DNA of 64,000 bases. It comes from Vibrio sp. SCSIO 43136. GTDB lineage: Bacteria; Pseudomonadota; Gammaproteobacteria; Enterobacterales; Vibrionaceae. The DNA lies in contig NZ_CP071848.1 of assembly GCF_023716565.1 (NCBI RefSeq), positions 496,001 through 560,000 on the forward strand, read 5' to 3'. Both the position numbers and the translations under genes were made by a program. Positions 1 to 10,359 of the stretch are shown piece after piece; position 1 is the stretch's first letter, and each line of letters opens with the position of its first letter. The notes beneath the pieces are model-generated. The model did no database searches. It was given only the letters and a program-made list of their open reading frames with translations, and was not told the DNA's origin.

Positions 1-42
1 AGAGAATGTGGGAAGTGGTTAGAGAAGGGGGGGGGAATGTGT

Positions 43-142
43 TGAGGGTCGGTAAACGGTAATCGGTAAACTGGAAGATCCGGTTGGCTCTGTCTCTTAC
101 CGTTTACCGTTAGCCGCAGGTGTCCGTTTCCCCCTTTCCCGT
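43..142. repeat. Dispersed GGTAAACGG-type inverted repeat, copy 1
   Basis: The left part carries GGTAAACGGTAATCGGTAAAC. The right part carries the complementary sense, CCGTTTACCGTTAGCCGC followed by GTCCGTTTCCCC. The two arms face each other across about 30 bases, so the locus could fold. The same words recur near 7.7, 18.9, 57.4, 58.1 and 61.7 kb. It lies beyond the gltD terminator and codes for nothing I can see. A run of nine G at 27-35 lies just outside it. Confidence 0.7.
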
Positions 143-153
143 TCTCATTAACC

Positions 154-185
154 AAAAAAGGCCTGCAAAGGACAGCTTGCAGGCC
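154..185 (-). terminator. Rho-independent terminator of gltBD
   Basis: A 9-bp perfect stem (GGCCTGCAA / TTGCAGGCC) with an 8-base loop. Read on the minus strand it is followed by six U. It lies 48 bases after the gltD stop. Confidence 0.85.
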
Positions 186-232
186 AATTAGGAAGGAAAG
201 TTATATCTCGCCTCTCTCAAGGCGAGTATTCA

Positions 233-1702
233 TCAAGCTGACAGCATTAATGAGTCAGCTTTGGCTTCTAGGTTGGTATTACCCATTAAGAAGTCGTCAA
301 CCGCACGTGCACACTCACGGCCTTCGTTGATACAGCGAACTACTAGAGACTGACCAGTACGCATATCGCCAGCAGCAAATACACCTTTCTGGTTGGTCTG
401 GAAACCTTCAGTCGCTACGTTACCACGCTCATCAAGTTTGATGTCTAGCTGTGCAAGTACACCAGTTGGTTCTGGGTGAAGGAAGCCCATCGCTAGGAAC
501 GCCATATCACATGGGATAACACGTTCACTGCCTGCAACTTCTTCAAAGCCCGGACGTTCACCTGGTTTAGCGTCTTGCCATACGATGTCAGCAATACGTA
601 AGCCAGTTACTTGGCCTGCATCGTTACCGATGAATTCTTTCGTCAGGATGTTCCAATGACGTTCACAACCTTCTTCGTGAGAAGTGGTTGTCTTCATGAT
701 CATTGGGTATTGCGGCCAAGGCATGTTCGCTGGGCGCTTTTCTGGTGGGATTGGCATGATCTCTACTTGAGTGATGCTTGCTGCGCCATGACGGTTAGAA
801 GTACCAACACAATCCGAACCTGTATCACCACCACCGATAACTACAACATGCTTATCTTTGGCATGAATCTCTTCAGCTTTAAGATCCATGTTATTGGCAC
901 GGCGGTTGTTTTGGCCTAGGAAATCCATTGCAAAATGAACACCCTTGAACTCACGGCCTGGAACAGGCAGATCGCGAGGCACAGTAGAACCACCAGTGAG
1001 AAGCACAACGTCATGCTCTTGGCGCAACTGTGCTGCATTAACATCAACACCAATGTGCGCATTAACGACAAACTTAACACCCGCACGTTCCATAAGGTCG
1101 ATCTTGCGATCAATCACTTCCATGCTGAGCTTGAAGTCAGGGATACCAAAACGTAGTAGGCCACCGACTTTTTCGTCACGCTCATATACTGTCACAGTAT
1201 GACCCGCACTGTTTAGCTGCTCTGCTGCCGCTAGACCTGCAGGGCCTGAACCAATGATGGCGACAGTTTTACCTGTGCGAGAACGAGGTGTTTTCGGTTT
1301 AGCGTACCCTTCACGGTACGCTGTTTCTACGATGGTTTTCTCAATGTTACAGATGGTGATTGGGTCTTGGTTAATCCCCAATACACATGCACTTTCACAA
1401 GGTGCTGGACAAACACGGCCAGTAAACTCTGGGAAATTGTTGGTTGTGCTTAGAATGTTCCAAGCCTCTTCCCAGCTGTCACGGTAAACCGCATCGTTAA
1501 ACTCAGGGATGATGTTGCCAATTGGGCAGCCGTTATGACAAAACGGCACACCACAATCCATACAACGAGAAGCCTGAGTATTGATTTTGCTTCCGAACTC
1601 TTCGTTAAGAACAAACTCTTTGTTGTTTTGAATACGAACACTAGGGTCTAATTTGCGTGGCAATTCACGACCGTGCTCTAAAAATCCAGTAGGCTTACCC
1701 AT
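233..1702 (-). CDS. gltD: Glutamate synthase [NADPH] small subunit
   Basis: The small (beta) subunit takes electrons from NADPH through FAD and passes them through 4Fe-4S clusters to GltB, which makes glutamate from glutamine and 2-oxoglutarate in the cytoplasm. The 489-residue protein has the N-terminal cluster cysteines (C47, C50, C55, C59, and C98, C102, C106). It has a first dinucleotide-binding fold at GSGPAG (151-156), a second nucleotide-binding fold with GGGDTGSDC near residue 290, and a C-terminal FAD motif AAGDMRTGQS. Its ATG overlaps the gltB stop by one base (TAATG), so the two are translationally coupled. Length is usual for the family. Confidence 0.97.
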   Translation of the reverse strand: MGKPTGFLEHGRELPRKLDPSVRIQNNKEFVLNEEFGSKINTQASRCMDCGVPFCHNGCPIGNIIPEFNDAVYRDSWEEAWNILSTTNNFPEFTGRVCPAPCESACVLGINQDPITICNIEKTIVETAYREGYAKPKTPRSRTGKTVAIIGSGPAGLAAAEQLNSAGHTVTVYERDEKVGGLLRFGIPDFKLSMEVIDRKIDLMERAGVKFVVNAHIGVDVNAAQLRQEHDVVLLTGGSTVPRDLPVPGREFKGVHFAMDFLGQNNRRANNMDLKAEEIHAKDKHVVVIGGGDTGSDCVGTSNRHGAASITQVEIMPIPPEKRPANMPWPQYPMIMKTTTSHEEGCERHWNILTKEFIGNDAGQVTGLRIADIVWQDAKPGERPGFEEVAGSERVIPCDMAFLAMGFLHPEPTGVLAQLDIKLDERGNVATEGFQTNQKGVFAAGDMRTGQSLVVRCINEGRECARAVDDFLMGNTNLEAKADSLMLSA

Positions 1703-4700
1703 TATACGGCCTCCATCTCTTCCTTGATTTTCGCCTGTTGTGCTTCAGCTTTACGCTTTTGAAGTACAGCTTTGTAGTCTCGTGGCATGACTTTCACCAA
1801 TTGCGCTAGGTTCGCATCAAAGTTTGCAACAAACTCCTTCGCTACCGTACTACCAGTAAACTCGATATGCTTGGTTAGCATCTCTTGTAGCAGTGCTTTG
1901 TCTTCATCTTCAATTGGGTCTAGGTCAACCAGTTCAGGGTTTAGCTTGGTTTCAAAGTCACCATCTTTATCCCAAACGTAAGCAGTACCACCACTCATAC
2001 CCGCAGCAAAGTTACGTCCTGTAGAACCTAGGATAACGGCAATACCACCAGTCATGTATTCACAGCCGTGGTCACCCACGCCTTCAACAACGACTTTCGC
2101 ACCAGAGTTACGTACACAGAAACGTTCACCCGCCATACCGCGAATGTAAGATTCACCTGACGTTGCACCGTAGAAACATACGTTACCCACAACGATGTTG
2201 TCTTCAGCAACAATGGTCGATTTCGCATCTGGGTAAAGTACTAGCGTACCGCCAGACAGACCTTTGCCCCAGTAGTCGTTCGCATCGCCTTCTACTTCGA
2301 ACTTCACGCCCTTAGCAAGGAAAGCACCGAAGGATTGACCCGCACTACCGTTAAACTTAACGTTCATCGGTTGAGGTAGACCTTGGTCTTTGTAAACTTT
2401 CGAGATTTCGTTCGACAGCATAGTACCTGCCGAGCGGTCGGTGTTGATGATTGGGAACTCGGCGTTAACCGCTTCACCTTTCTCTAGTGCTGGGATCGCC
2501 GCTTGAATCAGCTTACGGTCCAGAACTTCTTCTAGGTTGTGGTTTTGCTCAGTTTGGTTGTACTCACCATCTTCTGCACGTGCTTTCTCGATATGCAGAA
2601 CTGGTGATAGATCTAGGTTTTTGTACTTCCAGTGACCAATATCTTCACGAACTTTTAGCTTCTTAGATTGACCAACCATCTCATCGATGGTGCGGAAACC
2701 TAGTTCAGCCATGATTTCACGCAGGCCTTCTGCCATGTACTGGAAGAAAGTCACTACGTCTTCTACGCGGCCATCGAAGCGCTCACGTAGGGTCTTGTTC
2801 TGAGTTGCGATACCCACAGGACAGGTGTTCTTGTGACACTTACGCATCATGATACAGCCTTCAACCACAAGTGCTGCAGTTGCTACGCCCCATTCTTCTG
2901 CACCTAGCAGTGTTGCCACAGCAAGGTCACGAGGGGTCTTCATCTGACCATCAGACTGAACCACGATACGGTTACGTAGACCGTTTTTCAGTAGCGTCTG
3001 GTGAGTTTCAGCCAAACCTAGCTCCCAAGGAAGACCAGTGTGGCGGATAGAAGACATAGGCGATGCACCTGTACCACCGTCAAAGCCTGCAATAAGCACA
3101 ACGTCTGCTTTCGCTTTTGCAACACCTGAGGCGATAGTACCTACACCTGCTTCAGACACTAGCTTGACGTTTACACGGCCGTCACGGTTAGCGTTCTTCA
3201 AGTCGTAGATCAGCTGCGCCAAATCTTCGATTGAGTAGATGTCATGGTGTGGTGGTGGCGAGATTAGACCAACGCCTGGAGTCGAGTGACGCGTTGCACC
3301 GATCCAGTCATCAACTTTATCACCTGGTAGCTGACCACCTTCACCTGGTTTCGCACCTTGTGCCATCTTGATCTGAATTTCATCAGAGTTGGTTAGGTAG
3401 TACGAAGTTACGCCGAAACGACCAGATGCTACCTGTTTGATAGCTGAGCGTTCCCAGTCACCGTTCTCTTTACGTTCGAAACGTGCTGGGTCTTCACCAC
3501 CTTCACCTGAGTTCGATTTCGCTCCGATACGGTTCATTGCTACCGCAAGGGTAGAGTGCGCTTCGTAAGAGATAGAGCCGAAGGACATTGCACCGGTTGC
3601 AAAGCGTTTCAGGATGCTTTCAATTGGCTCAACTTCTTCAAGTGGAACCGAACCTGCTGGGTTCTTAACGAAATCTAGCTGGCTACGTAGTGTCGCTGCG
3701 TTATCGCCTTGTTGATCAACCGCAGATGCGTATTGCTTGAACTGAGCGTAGTCTTTATTGCGAGTAGACTGCTGCAGTAGCGAGATAGTTTCTGGGTTGA
3801 ATAGGTGTTTTTCACCACGCTGTTTCCACTGGTAAACACCACCCACATCTAGGATCTGAACTGGGATTTCACGAGTAGGGAAACCAATGCGATGACGCAC
3901 AAGCACTTCTTTTGCGATATCGTCGATGGTTAGACCTTCGATACGAGAAACTGTGCCAGTAAAGTACTTATCAACCACTGACTTGCTGATACCTAGAGCT
4001 TCAAAGATTTGAGCACCGTGGTATGACTGCAGTGTAGAGATACCCATCTTAGAGAAGATCTTCAGTAGGCCGCCATTGATTGCCTTACGGTAGTTATCAA
4101 ATAGCTCTGAAATGCTCGCTTCAGGATCTAGCTTCTTAGTGCGCTGCAAATCCACCATAGTTTCAATCACTAGGTATGGGTTAACTGCGTTTGCACCGTA
4201 ACCCACTAGGGTTGCGAAGTGATGCGTTTCACGTGCGTCGCCTGTTTCTACCACGATGTCACACTTAGCACGTAGACCTTTGCGGATTAAGTGGTGGTGA
4301 ACGGCGCCAACGGCCAGCATAGCTGGGATAGCAGCGTGGTTAGAGTTTACAGCACGGTCCGTCAGAAGAATGATTGAGTAACCATCAACCACGGCATCTT
4401 CAGCGTACTGACAGATACGTTTCAGTGCACGCTCTAGTTTGCCTTCATCTTCATTAGCTTGGAATACGATGTCTAGCGTCTTCGCTTGAAGGTGCTCATT
4501 ATCAATCGCACGCAGTTTTTCCAGCTCAGAGTTAGAAAGAACCGGTGATTCAAGCTCTACTTTTTGACAGTGCTCTGGCGATTCAGCCAGTAGGTTCTGA
4601 TCCTTGCCTAGGTAAGTGTTCAGAGACATAACCATACGCTCACGGATCGGGTCGATCGGCGGGTTAGTTACCTGAGCAAATAGCTGCTTAAAGTAGTTCG

Positions 4701-6252
4701 AAAGGTGTTGTGACTGGTGCGATAGGATCGCTAGTGGCCAGTCAGCACCCATCGCTGAAAGAGGTTCTTTACCATCTTTCGCCATAGGAACGATGATTTC
4801 GTTCACTTCTTCAGAGCTGACACCGAACGCTTGTTGTTTGTGCAGTAGTTTCTCTGGAGACGGTTGGCTAAATTCGTTGCTCGCATCTGGCAGTTTTTTC
4901 AAGCTAAGTAGGTTGTCTTTCACCCACTGCTCGTAAGGTTGCGCTGATGCAATGCTGTTTTTCACTTCTTCATCAGAGATGATGCGGCCTTGCTCAAGGT
5001 CAGCAACAAAGATACGACCTGGTTGTAGACGGCCACGGAATTCAACATTCTCAGGCTCAATTTCAACAACACCAGACTCTGACGCCATGACTAGGAAATC
5101 ATCTTTCGTCACTGTGTAGCGAGATGGACGTAGACCGTTACGGTCTAGCGTTGCCCCCACTTGTACACCGTCGGTGAAACATACAGATGCAGGGCCATCC
5201 CATGGTTCCATTACGTTAGCGTGGTACTGATAGAACGCACGACGTGTTGGGTCCATGTTTTTGTTTTCTTGCCATGCTTCAGGGATCATCATCATCAATG
5301 CATGTGGCAGCGTGCGACCAGATAATACTAGTAGCTCAAGCGCCATATCGAAGTTAGATGAATCCGAGCTACCTTCCTGACAGATAGGAAGCAGCATGTC
5401 GATTTCAGTTTGGGTAAATAGCTCTGACTCGATGATCGCTTCACGCGCTTTCATCCAGTTCAAGTTACCGCGAACGGTGTTGATCTCGCCGTTGTGCGCA
5501 ATGTAACGGAAAGGCTGCGCCAGACGCCATTTCGGGAATGTATTGGTAGAGAAGCGTGAGTGCACAAGTGCAAGCGCTGTCACCATGGTTGGGTTTTGCA
5601 GGTCGAGGAAGTACTGAGGTACTTGCTCGGTTGTCAGCTGACCTTTGTAAACCAGGGTCTTGTATGACATTGAGTTGATGTAGAAATCATCACCAATGTT
5701 AGAAATGCTTTCTAGACATACACGAACCGTGTAGTTACGTAGTACGTATAGCTTACGCTCTAGCTCCTCAGGAGATACTCCTGGGCCTGCTGAGATAAAT
5801 ACGTGCTCGAATTGAGGCTCAGTGCTAAGTGGGTCTTCACCGATCATTGAGTTGTCAACAGGTAGGACACGATAACCCAGTACGTCCAACTCAAGGCGCT
5901 TAGCATTGCGCTCTAGAATGTCACGGCATTGCTGACGTTTGTACTCATCTTTAGGGAAAAGAACAACACCAACACCATATTTCTCAAATGAAGGCAATTT
6001 AATGCCTAGTTTTACCGTCTCTTCGAGTAAGAACTCGTGCGGTTTCTGCAGCAAAATACCTGCGCCGTCACCACTACATGGATCACAGCCTTGACCGCCA
6101 CGGTGTTCCATACGCGCTAGCATGTCCAGTGCTTGCGTCACTACGTCGTGAGATTTGCGGTTTTTCAGATGAGCGACAAAACCGATACCACAAGCGTCAT
6201 GCTCCAGTTCAGGAGTATACAGACCTCGTGATGCCTGATCTTTATCTACCAT
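1702..6252 (-). CDS. gltB: Glutamate synthase large subunit
   Basis: The large (alpha) subunit hydrolyses glutamine and channels ammonia to 2-oxoglutarate. The 1516-residue protein has an N-terminal class-II amidotransferase domain. Its nucleophile is Cys21 (ACGIGF); by family rule the first 20 residues are a propeptide that is removed. Then follow the central domain, the FMN-binding synthase domain, and the 3Fe-4S cysteines in CIMMRKCHKNTC (about 1130-1145). A C-terminal glycine-rich beta-helix ends the protein. The segment EHRGGQGCDPCSGDGAG resembles the Bacillus-type sequence more than E. coli GltB. The start has a good ribosome site (GGAAGGA). It is first gene of gltBD. Confidence 0.97.
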   Translation of the reverse strand: MVDKDQASRGLYTPELEHDACGIGFVAHLKNRKSHDVVTQALDMLARMEHRGGQGCDPCSGDGAGILLQKPHEFLLEETVKLGIKLPSFEKYGVGVVLFPKDEYKRQQCRDILERNAKRLELDVLGYRVLPVDNSMIGEDPLSTEPQFEHVFISAGPGVSPEELERKLYVLRNYTVRVCLESISNIGDDFYINSMSYKTLVYKGQLTTEQVPQYFLDLQNPTMVTALALVHSRFSTNTFPKWRLAQPFRYIAHNGEINTVRGNLNWMKAREAIIESELFTQTEIDMLLPICQEGSSDSSNFDMALELLVLSGRTLPHALMMMIPEAWQENKNMDPTRRAFYQYHANVMEPWDGPASVCFTDGVQVGATLDRNGLRPSRYTVTKDDFLVMASESGVVEIEPENVEFRGRLQPGRIFVADLEQGRIISDEEVKNSIASAQPYEQWVKDNLLSLKKLPDASNEFSQPSPEKLLHKQQAFGVSSEEVNEIIVPMAKDGKEPLSAMGADWPLAILSHQSQHLSNYFKQLFAQVTNPPIDPIRERMVMSLNTYLGKDQNLLAESPEHCQKVELESPVLSNSELEKLRAIDNEHLQAKTLDIVFQANEDEGKLERALKRICQYAEDAVVDGYSIILLTDRAVNSNHAAIPAMLAVGAVHHHLIRKGLRAKCDIVVETGDARETHHFATLVGYGANAVNPYLVIETMVDLQRTKKLDPEASISELFDNYRKAINGGLLKIFSKMGISTLQSYHGAQIFEALGISKSVVDKYFTGTVSRIEGLTIDDIAKEVLVRHRIGFPTREIPVQILDVGGVYQWKQRGEKHLFNPETISLLQQSTRNKDYAQFKQYASAVDQQGDNAATLRSQLDFVKNPAGSVPLEEVEPIESILKRFATGAMSFGSISYEAHSTLAVAMNRIGAKSNSGEGGEDPARFERKENGDWERSAIKQVASGRFGVTSYYLTNSDEIQIKMAQGAKPGEGGQLPGDKVDDWIGATRHSTPGVGLISPPPHHDIYSIEDLAQLIYDLKNANRDGRVNVKLVSEAGVGTIASGVAKAKADVVLIAGFDGGTGASPMSSIRHTGLPWELGLAETHQTLLKNGLRNRIVVQSDGQMKTPRDLAVATLLGAEEWGVATAALVVEGCIMMRKCHKNTCPVGIATQNKTLRERFDGRVEDVVTFFQYMAEGLREIMAELGFRTIDEMVGQSKKLKVREDIGHWKYKNLDLSPVLHIEKARAEDGEYNQTEQNHNLEEVLDRKLIQAAIPALEKGEAVNAEFPIINTDRSAGTMLSNEISKVYKDQGLPQPMNVKFNGSAGQSFGAFLAKGVKFEVEGDANDYWGKGLSGGTLVLYPDAKSTIVAEDNIVVGNVCFYGATSGESYIRGMAGERFCVRNSGAKVVVEGVGDHGCEYMTGGIAVILGSTGRNFAAGMSGGTAYVWDKDGDFETKLNPELVDLDPIEDEDKALLQEMLTKHIEFTGSTVAKEFVANFDANLAQLVKVMPRDYKAVLQKRKAEAQQAKIKEEMEAV

Positions 6253-6777
6253 AGATACATCCTTCCAGTTATTTCAGGCGACAATCTGTGTGTGACTGCC
6301 AGCCCTGTCCTAAATTATTTGAAATCACATCCAGCATTAGTGTTGTTTTTGCTGGCGGGAGTCCTTTCTGCCCTTCGCAGGAAAAAGTATGCGAAGAAAA
6401 CATTTCCTTGGCGTAATTCCACATTTAAGCCTTTATGGGTGGCTTTTTATGTTGGTAGGTGTGGAAAATTGCCCGATTTTTGCCGCCTATACCGTCGATA
6501 AATCGCTCGATATTTTAGGGGCAAGTGAAACCATCCTACAGTTTTGGCTAGCTAAATTCCAACGAAAAGTGACTCTAATTGATTAAAAACTGATTACCCT
6601 TTCGCATACTTAGCGCAACAAACTGCTAACTAAGGCATTTTCACCGCCAAATTTTGCATGTTTATTGACTTCGCCCAGTATTTAACCGGTGGCCGTTCGA
6701 TAGAATTTGGAGTTTTCTTTTAGAAAGCTGTAATTTTATTTCATAAATGAGAGTGGCTCTCAACTAGGTTATTTGCA
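6253..6777. other. Divergent intergenic region between gltB and yhcC
   Basis: The region is 525 bp between two divergent genes and must hold both promoters. I could not place convincing -35/-10 pairs. Two short overlapping plus-strand frames (69 and 65 codons) lack good ribosome sites and recognisable products, so I do not call them. A weak 5-bp stem before TTTTTA near 6430-6455 is not a convincing terminator. Confidence 0.4.
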
Positions 6778-7725
6778 ATGAAACAACTACATCAACTGGT
6801 CAACACCCTTGGGCAGGATCTACAACGTCGCTATGGAGAAAAAGTGCATAAATTGACACTTCATGGTGGTTTTAGTTGCCCTAACCGAGATGGCACGATT
6901 GGCCGTGGTGGTTGTACATTTTGCAACGTGGCTTCTTTTGCCGATGAACAAGCGCAAGTGAAATCTATTACTGAGCAGTTAACTGACCGAGCGGGAGAAA
7001 TCGCTCGAGCGAAGAAATATTTCGCTTATTTTCAAGCCTACACTAGCACTTATGCTGAGGTGCAAGTGCTTAAGAAAATGTATGAAGAGGCAACAAAACA
7101 GGCGGATATTGTTGGTTTGTGTGTTGGCACACGCCCTGACTGTGTGCCTGATGAGGTGTTGGAACTGCTTACGGATTATAAAAATCAGGGCTACGAGATC
7201 TGGTTAGAGCTTGGTTTGCAGACGGCAAATAACCAAACCCTTAAGCGAATCAACCGTGGTCATGATTTTGAATGCTACGCCGAAATTACCCGTCGAGCAC
7301 GAGCACTGGGTTTGAAAGTTTGTACTCATTTGATCTTGGGATTACCGGGCGAAGGGCAAGACGACTACATGGATACCATTAATAAGGTCGTGGACGTTGG
7401 CACCGATGGTATCAAGCTGCATCCGCTGCACATCGTGCAAGGCAGTACCATGGCTAAAGCTTGGCAGGCAGGACGTATGGAAGCACCAGAACTGCAAGCT
7501 TACGTAGAAGCCGCAACCAAGATCATTCAGCACACCCCAAGTGATGTGGTTTACCACCGAGTAACAGCCTCTGCTCGCCGACCGACTTTGCTCTCTCCTC
7601 TCTGGTGCGAAAATCGCTGGGCAGCGATGACCGATATCGGCCGTGCACTGGATGCCAGCGGTGCGCAGGGCGTGGCGCTGGGAGATGAGTTCGAGTATAC
7701 GTTACCGGTGTTGAATAATCGGTAA
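6778..7725 (+). CDS. yhcC: Radical SAM protein, YhcC/TIGR01212 family
   Basis: A radical SAM enzyme of unknown substrate. The 315-residue protein has the cluster-binding cysteines near the N-terminus (C34 in SCPNRDG, then CTFCN about 12 residues on). The family uses a wider spacing than the classic CX3CX2C. The middle has ELGLQTANNQTLKRINRGHD, typical of oxygen-independent coproporphyrinogen-oxidase-like radical SAM proteins, and LILGLPGE. E. coli yhcC also lies between gltB and arcB, so the order is ancestral. The reaction is not known; a nucleic-acid modification role is possible but not shown here. Confidence 0.9.
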   Translation: MKQLHQLVNTLGQDLQRRYGEKVHKLTLHGGFSCPNRDGTIGRGGCTFCNVASFADEQAQVKSITEQLTDRAGEIARAKKYFAYFQAYTSTYAEVQVLKKMYEEATKQADIVGLCVGTRPDCVPDEVLELLTDYKNQGYEIWLELGLQTANNQTLKRINRGHDFECYAEITRRARALGLKVCTHLILGLPGEGQDDYMDTINKVVDVGTDGIKLHPLHIVQGSTMAKAWQAGRMEAPELQAYVEAATKIIQHTPSDVVYHRVTASARRPTLLSPLWCENRWAAMTDIGRALDASGAQGVALGDEFEYTLPVLNNR

Positions 7726-7746
7726 TCGGTAATCGGGAAACGGCAT
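7713..7746. repeat. Dispersed GGTAAACGG-type repeat, copy 2 (single arm)
   Basis: Direct units (AATCGGTAATCGGTAATCGGGAAACGG) overlap the last codons and stop of yhcC, so the repeat supplies the C-terminal NNR and the stop. No clear facing arm is present here; the heptamer array at 7795-7849 (TTCCCG units, the complement of CGGGAA) may be a degenerate partner. Confidence 0.6.
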
Positions 7747-7794
7747 AGGAAAAGCGTGACATTTACACTTGAGATACGACTTGGTTGTTCTAAT

Positions 7795-7849
7795 GCCGCT
7801 TCCCGCTTCCCGCTTCCCGCTTCCCGCTTCCCGCTTCCCGCTTCCCGAG
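7795..7849. repeat. Tandem heptamer array (TCCCGCT)
   Basis: Six perfect copies of TCCCGCT and a seventh, TCCCGAG, run head to tail from 7801 to 7849, with a partial unit just before. It lies 155 bp upstream of the arcB start. The unit resembles the TTTCCCG words of the dispersed repeats. Copy number in such arrays usually varies by slippage. Confidence 0.9.
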
Positions 7850-8003
7850 CTATTTCATTTGCCTTCCCCCCATTTCCCCTGTATCTATCTCCCCTCAAGC
7901 AATTACTTTTATTCCCAATCATTTAGTGACTTGTGAAGCGACGACACGCACCTCTCGCTCTCAGTCGTTACAATGCGGTTAATCACCTTAGTTGGAGCCT
8001 TCT

Positions 8004-10358
8004 ATGCAGCCGATGAAAAAACTGGCGCAGTATTATGTCGACCTGTTGGTCAAATTGGGCATTGTACGTTTCTCAATTCTGTTAGCTTTAGCGCTGGTGG
8101 CGCTGGCTGTTTTTGTCCAAGTCGGAATCACCTTGGCATTGCAGGGGCGAGTGGATGATATTGATATCATTCGCTCGGTCTTTTTTGGTCTATTGATCAC
8201 CCCTTGGGCCGTTTATTTCTTGTCTGTGGTGGTTGATCAACTCGAAGAGTCTCGTCAACGCTTGTCTAAGCTTGTTGCTAAGCTCAAAGACATGCGCTCA
8301 CGTGACCAAGAGCTTAACTTCCAACTTCAGAACAACATTGCGCAGCTAAATCTCGAAATTGATGAACGTCAGCGGGCAGAAGAGGCGAGAGAAGAGGTGC
8401 TTAAAGATCTCGAGAATGAGGTTTATCAGCGTGAACGTACTCAAGTTGAGTTGGCTGACCGTACTGTGCTGCTGCGCTCTTTTATCGACGCCTCTCCAGA
8501 TCTGATTTATTACCGCAATGAAAAAGGGGAGTTCTCCGGCTGTAACCGAGCGATGGAAAACTTAACCGGTAAACATGAGAAAGAGCTGGTGGGTTTGACT
8601 CCTTGGGATGTATACAGCAAAGAAGTCGCCGAACAGATCGTCGATACCGACCGACAGGTTATTGAAGGTAACCACTCATTGACCTACGAGCAGTGGTTAG
8701 AGTATCCAGATGGCAAGAAAGCCTATTTTGAGCTGCGCAAAGTGCCATTCTACAGTAAAGACGGTAAACACCTTGGCTTAGTGGGCTTTGGTCGTGACAT
8801 TACAGAGCGCAAGAAGTATCAAGATGCGTTGGAAAAGGCCAGCCAGGATAAGACCACCTTTATCTCCACCATCAGCCATGAACTAAGAACACCACTTAAC
8901 GGCATTGTTGGCCTAAGTCGGATGCTACTGGATACACGGCTCGATGAAGAGCAGCGTCAATACTTGCAAACCATCAATGTCAGTGCAGTCAGTCTTGGCA
9001 ATATCTTCAACGATATTATCGACATGGATAAGTTCGACCGCCGCAAACTCGAACTCCTGCCTAAGCCACTAGATTTTAAAGAATTTGTTGCCGAAATTGA
9101 TAGCATTGCCAGTTTGATGGCGGTGCAAAAAGGGCTGCGCTTTGATTTAGAGCGCCTGAGCGATTTGCCTGCAGGTATTGAAGTCGATGCCACTCGCCTT
9201 CGCCAAGTGCTATGGAATCTTATCAGTAACGCCATGAAGTTCACTAAAGAAGGCGGGGTAGTGATGAGCATTAGCGCCGACGTAGAAGGTGCGTTGGCCA
9301 ATATCTGTATCGAAGTTGAAGATACCGGTATCGGGATTCCGGAAAAAGAACTCGATAAGATTTTTGCCATGTATTATCAAGTGAAATCAGGTAAAGACAA
9401 TTTGCACGCCGTCGGTACTGGTATTGGGCTTGCGGTTTCAAGGCAGCTCATCAACATGATGGGTGGTGATATTGAAGTGTCCAGTGAAGAGGGCTTTGGT
9501 AGTACCTTTACAGTGACCATCAGTGTGCCACTGGCCGAGATTGAAACTGAGCAACCAAAGCAAGTCAGTATCGATATGCCATCGATGCGCATTTTTATGG
9601 TGGAAGACATTGAACTCAATGTCACCGTTGCCCGTTCTTTGTTAGAGAGCCTAGGTCATCAGGTGGATGTGGCTATGAGTGGTAACGAGGCGATAGAAAA
9701 GTTCTCACCAGAACAATATGACCTTGTCTTACTTGATATTCAGCTGCCGGATATGACAGGCTTTGACGTTGCTAAGCATTTCAGAGACAACTACCAGGAC
9801 TTACCACCATTGGTGGCACTGACAGCGAATACCTTGAAAGATAAGCAAGAGTACCGTGAAGGAGGAATGGATGACGCCATTAGCAAACCTTTATCGGTTA
9901 AAGGGGTGAAAACCGCCCTAGCATTGACAAACAGTCCAATTAAAAACGAGCCTCAAACCGATAAGCCAGTCAAGGCGGTTAAAGAGTCGAACCGCGAGGT
10001 TACTGCGCGCATCCTAGATTTAGAAATGTTAGAGTCGTATGTGGATATCGTTGGACCAGATCCTGTCATGCAGAGTATCGAGATGTTTGAGCAAGCGATG
10101 CCCGAGTACATCAAGGTGCTTGACTCTAATATGGTGGCTAAAGATCAAGACGGTATTGTCTCTGAAGCGCACAAGATCAAAGGGGCGGCAGGTTCGATTG
10201 GTTTGAAGCACATACAAGGTGTTGCTCAAAAGGCGCAGTCACCAGAACACCCAGCTTGGTGGGAAAACATCAACGATTGGGTGGAAGAGATCAAAAATGG
10301 GTATCAACACGATATCCGTATACTAAAACAATGGTTGAATGATTATAAAGGGGATTAG
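8004..10358 (+). CDS. arcB: Aerobic respiration control hybrid sensor kinase ArcB
   Basis: An inner-membrane hybrid kinase that senses the quinone redox state and phosphorylates ArcA when oxygen is low. I use the ATG at 8004 (784 residues), preceded six bases earlier by GGAG; an in-frame TTG at 7992 is less likely. Two membrane segments lie at about residues 20-75, then a coiled linker, a PAS domain (about 150-275), the histidine kinase with His292 ([10 protein letters not shown]), a receiver with Asp578 (LLDIQLPD), and a C-terminal HPt domain with His723 ([10 protein letters not shown]). All three relay residues match the E. coli protein. The partner arcA lies 0.8 kb downstream on the other strand. 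Confidence 0.97.
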   Translation: MQPMKKLAQYYVDLLVKLGIVRFSILLALALVALAVFVQVGITLALQGRVDDIDIIRSVFFGLLITPWAVYFLSVVVDQLEESRQRLSKLVAKLKDMRSRDQELNFQLQNNIAQLNLEIDERQRAEEAREEVLKDLENEVYQRERTQVELADRTVLLRSFIDASPDLIYYRNEKGEFSGCNRAMENLTGKHEKELVGLTPWDVYSKEVAEQIVDTDRQVIEGNHSLTYEQWLEYPDGKKAYFELRKVPFYSKDGKHLGLVGFGRDITERKKYQDALEKASQDKTTFISTISHELRTPLNGIVGLSRMLLDTRLDEEQRQYLQTINVSAVSLGNIFNDIIDMDKFDRRKLELLPKPLDFKEFVAEIDSIASLMAVQKGLRFDLERLSDLPAGIEVDATRLRQVLWNLISNAMKFTKEGGVVMSISADVEGALANICIEVEDTGIGIPEKELDKIFAMYYQVKSGKDNLHAVGTGIGLAVSRQLINMMGGDIEVSSEEGFGSTFTVTISVPLAEIETEQPKQVSIDMPSMRIFMVEDIELNVTVARSLLESLGHQVDVAMSGNEAIEKFSPEQYDLVLLDIQLPDMTGFDVAKHFRDNYQDLPPLVALTANTLKDKQEYREGGMDDAISKPLSVKGVKTALALTNSPIKNEPQTDKPVKAVKESNREVTARILDLEMLESYVDIVGPDPVMQSIEMFEQAMPEYIKVLDSNMVAKDQDGIVSEAHKIKGAAGSIGLKHIQGVAQKAQSPEHPAWWENINDWVEEIKNGYQHDIRILKQWLNDYKGD

Positions 10359-10359
10359 T

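Noticed and set aside
6292..6586. Two short plus-strand ORFs between gltB and yhcC
   Set aside because: They overlap each other in different frames, lack ribosome sites and have no protein-like pattern.
7523..7922. Minus-strand ORFs across the yhcC 3' end and heptamer array
   Set aside because: The repetitive protein ([14 protein letters not shown]) simply reflects the heptamer DNA array.
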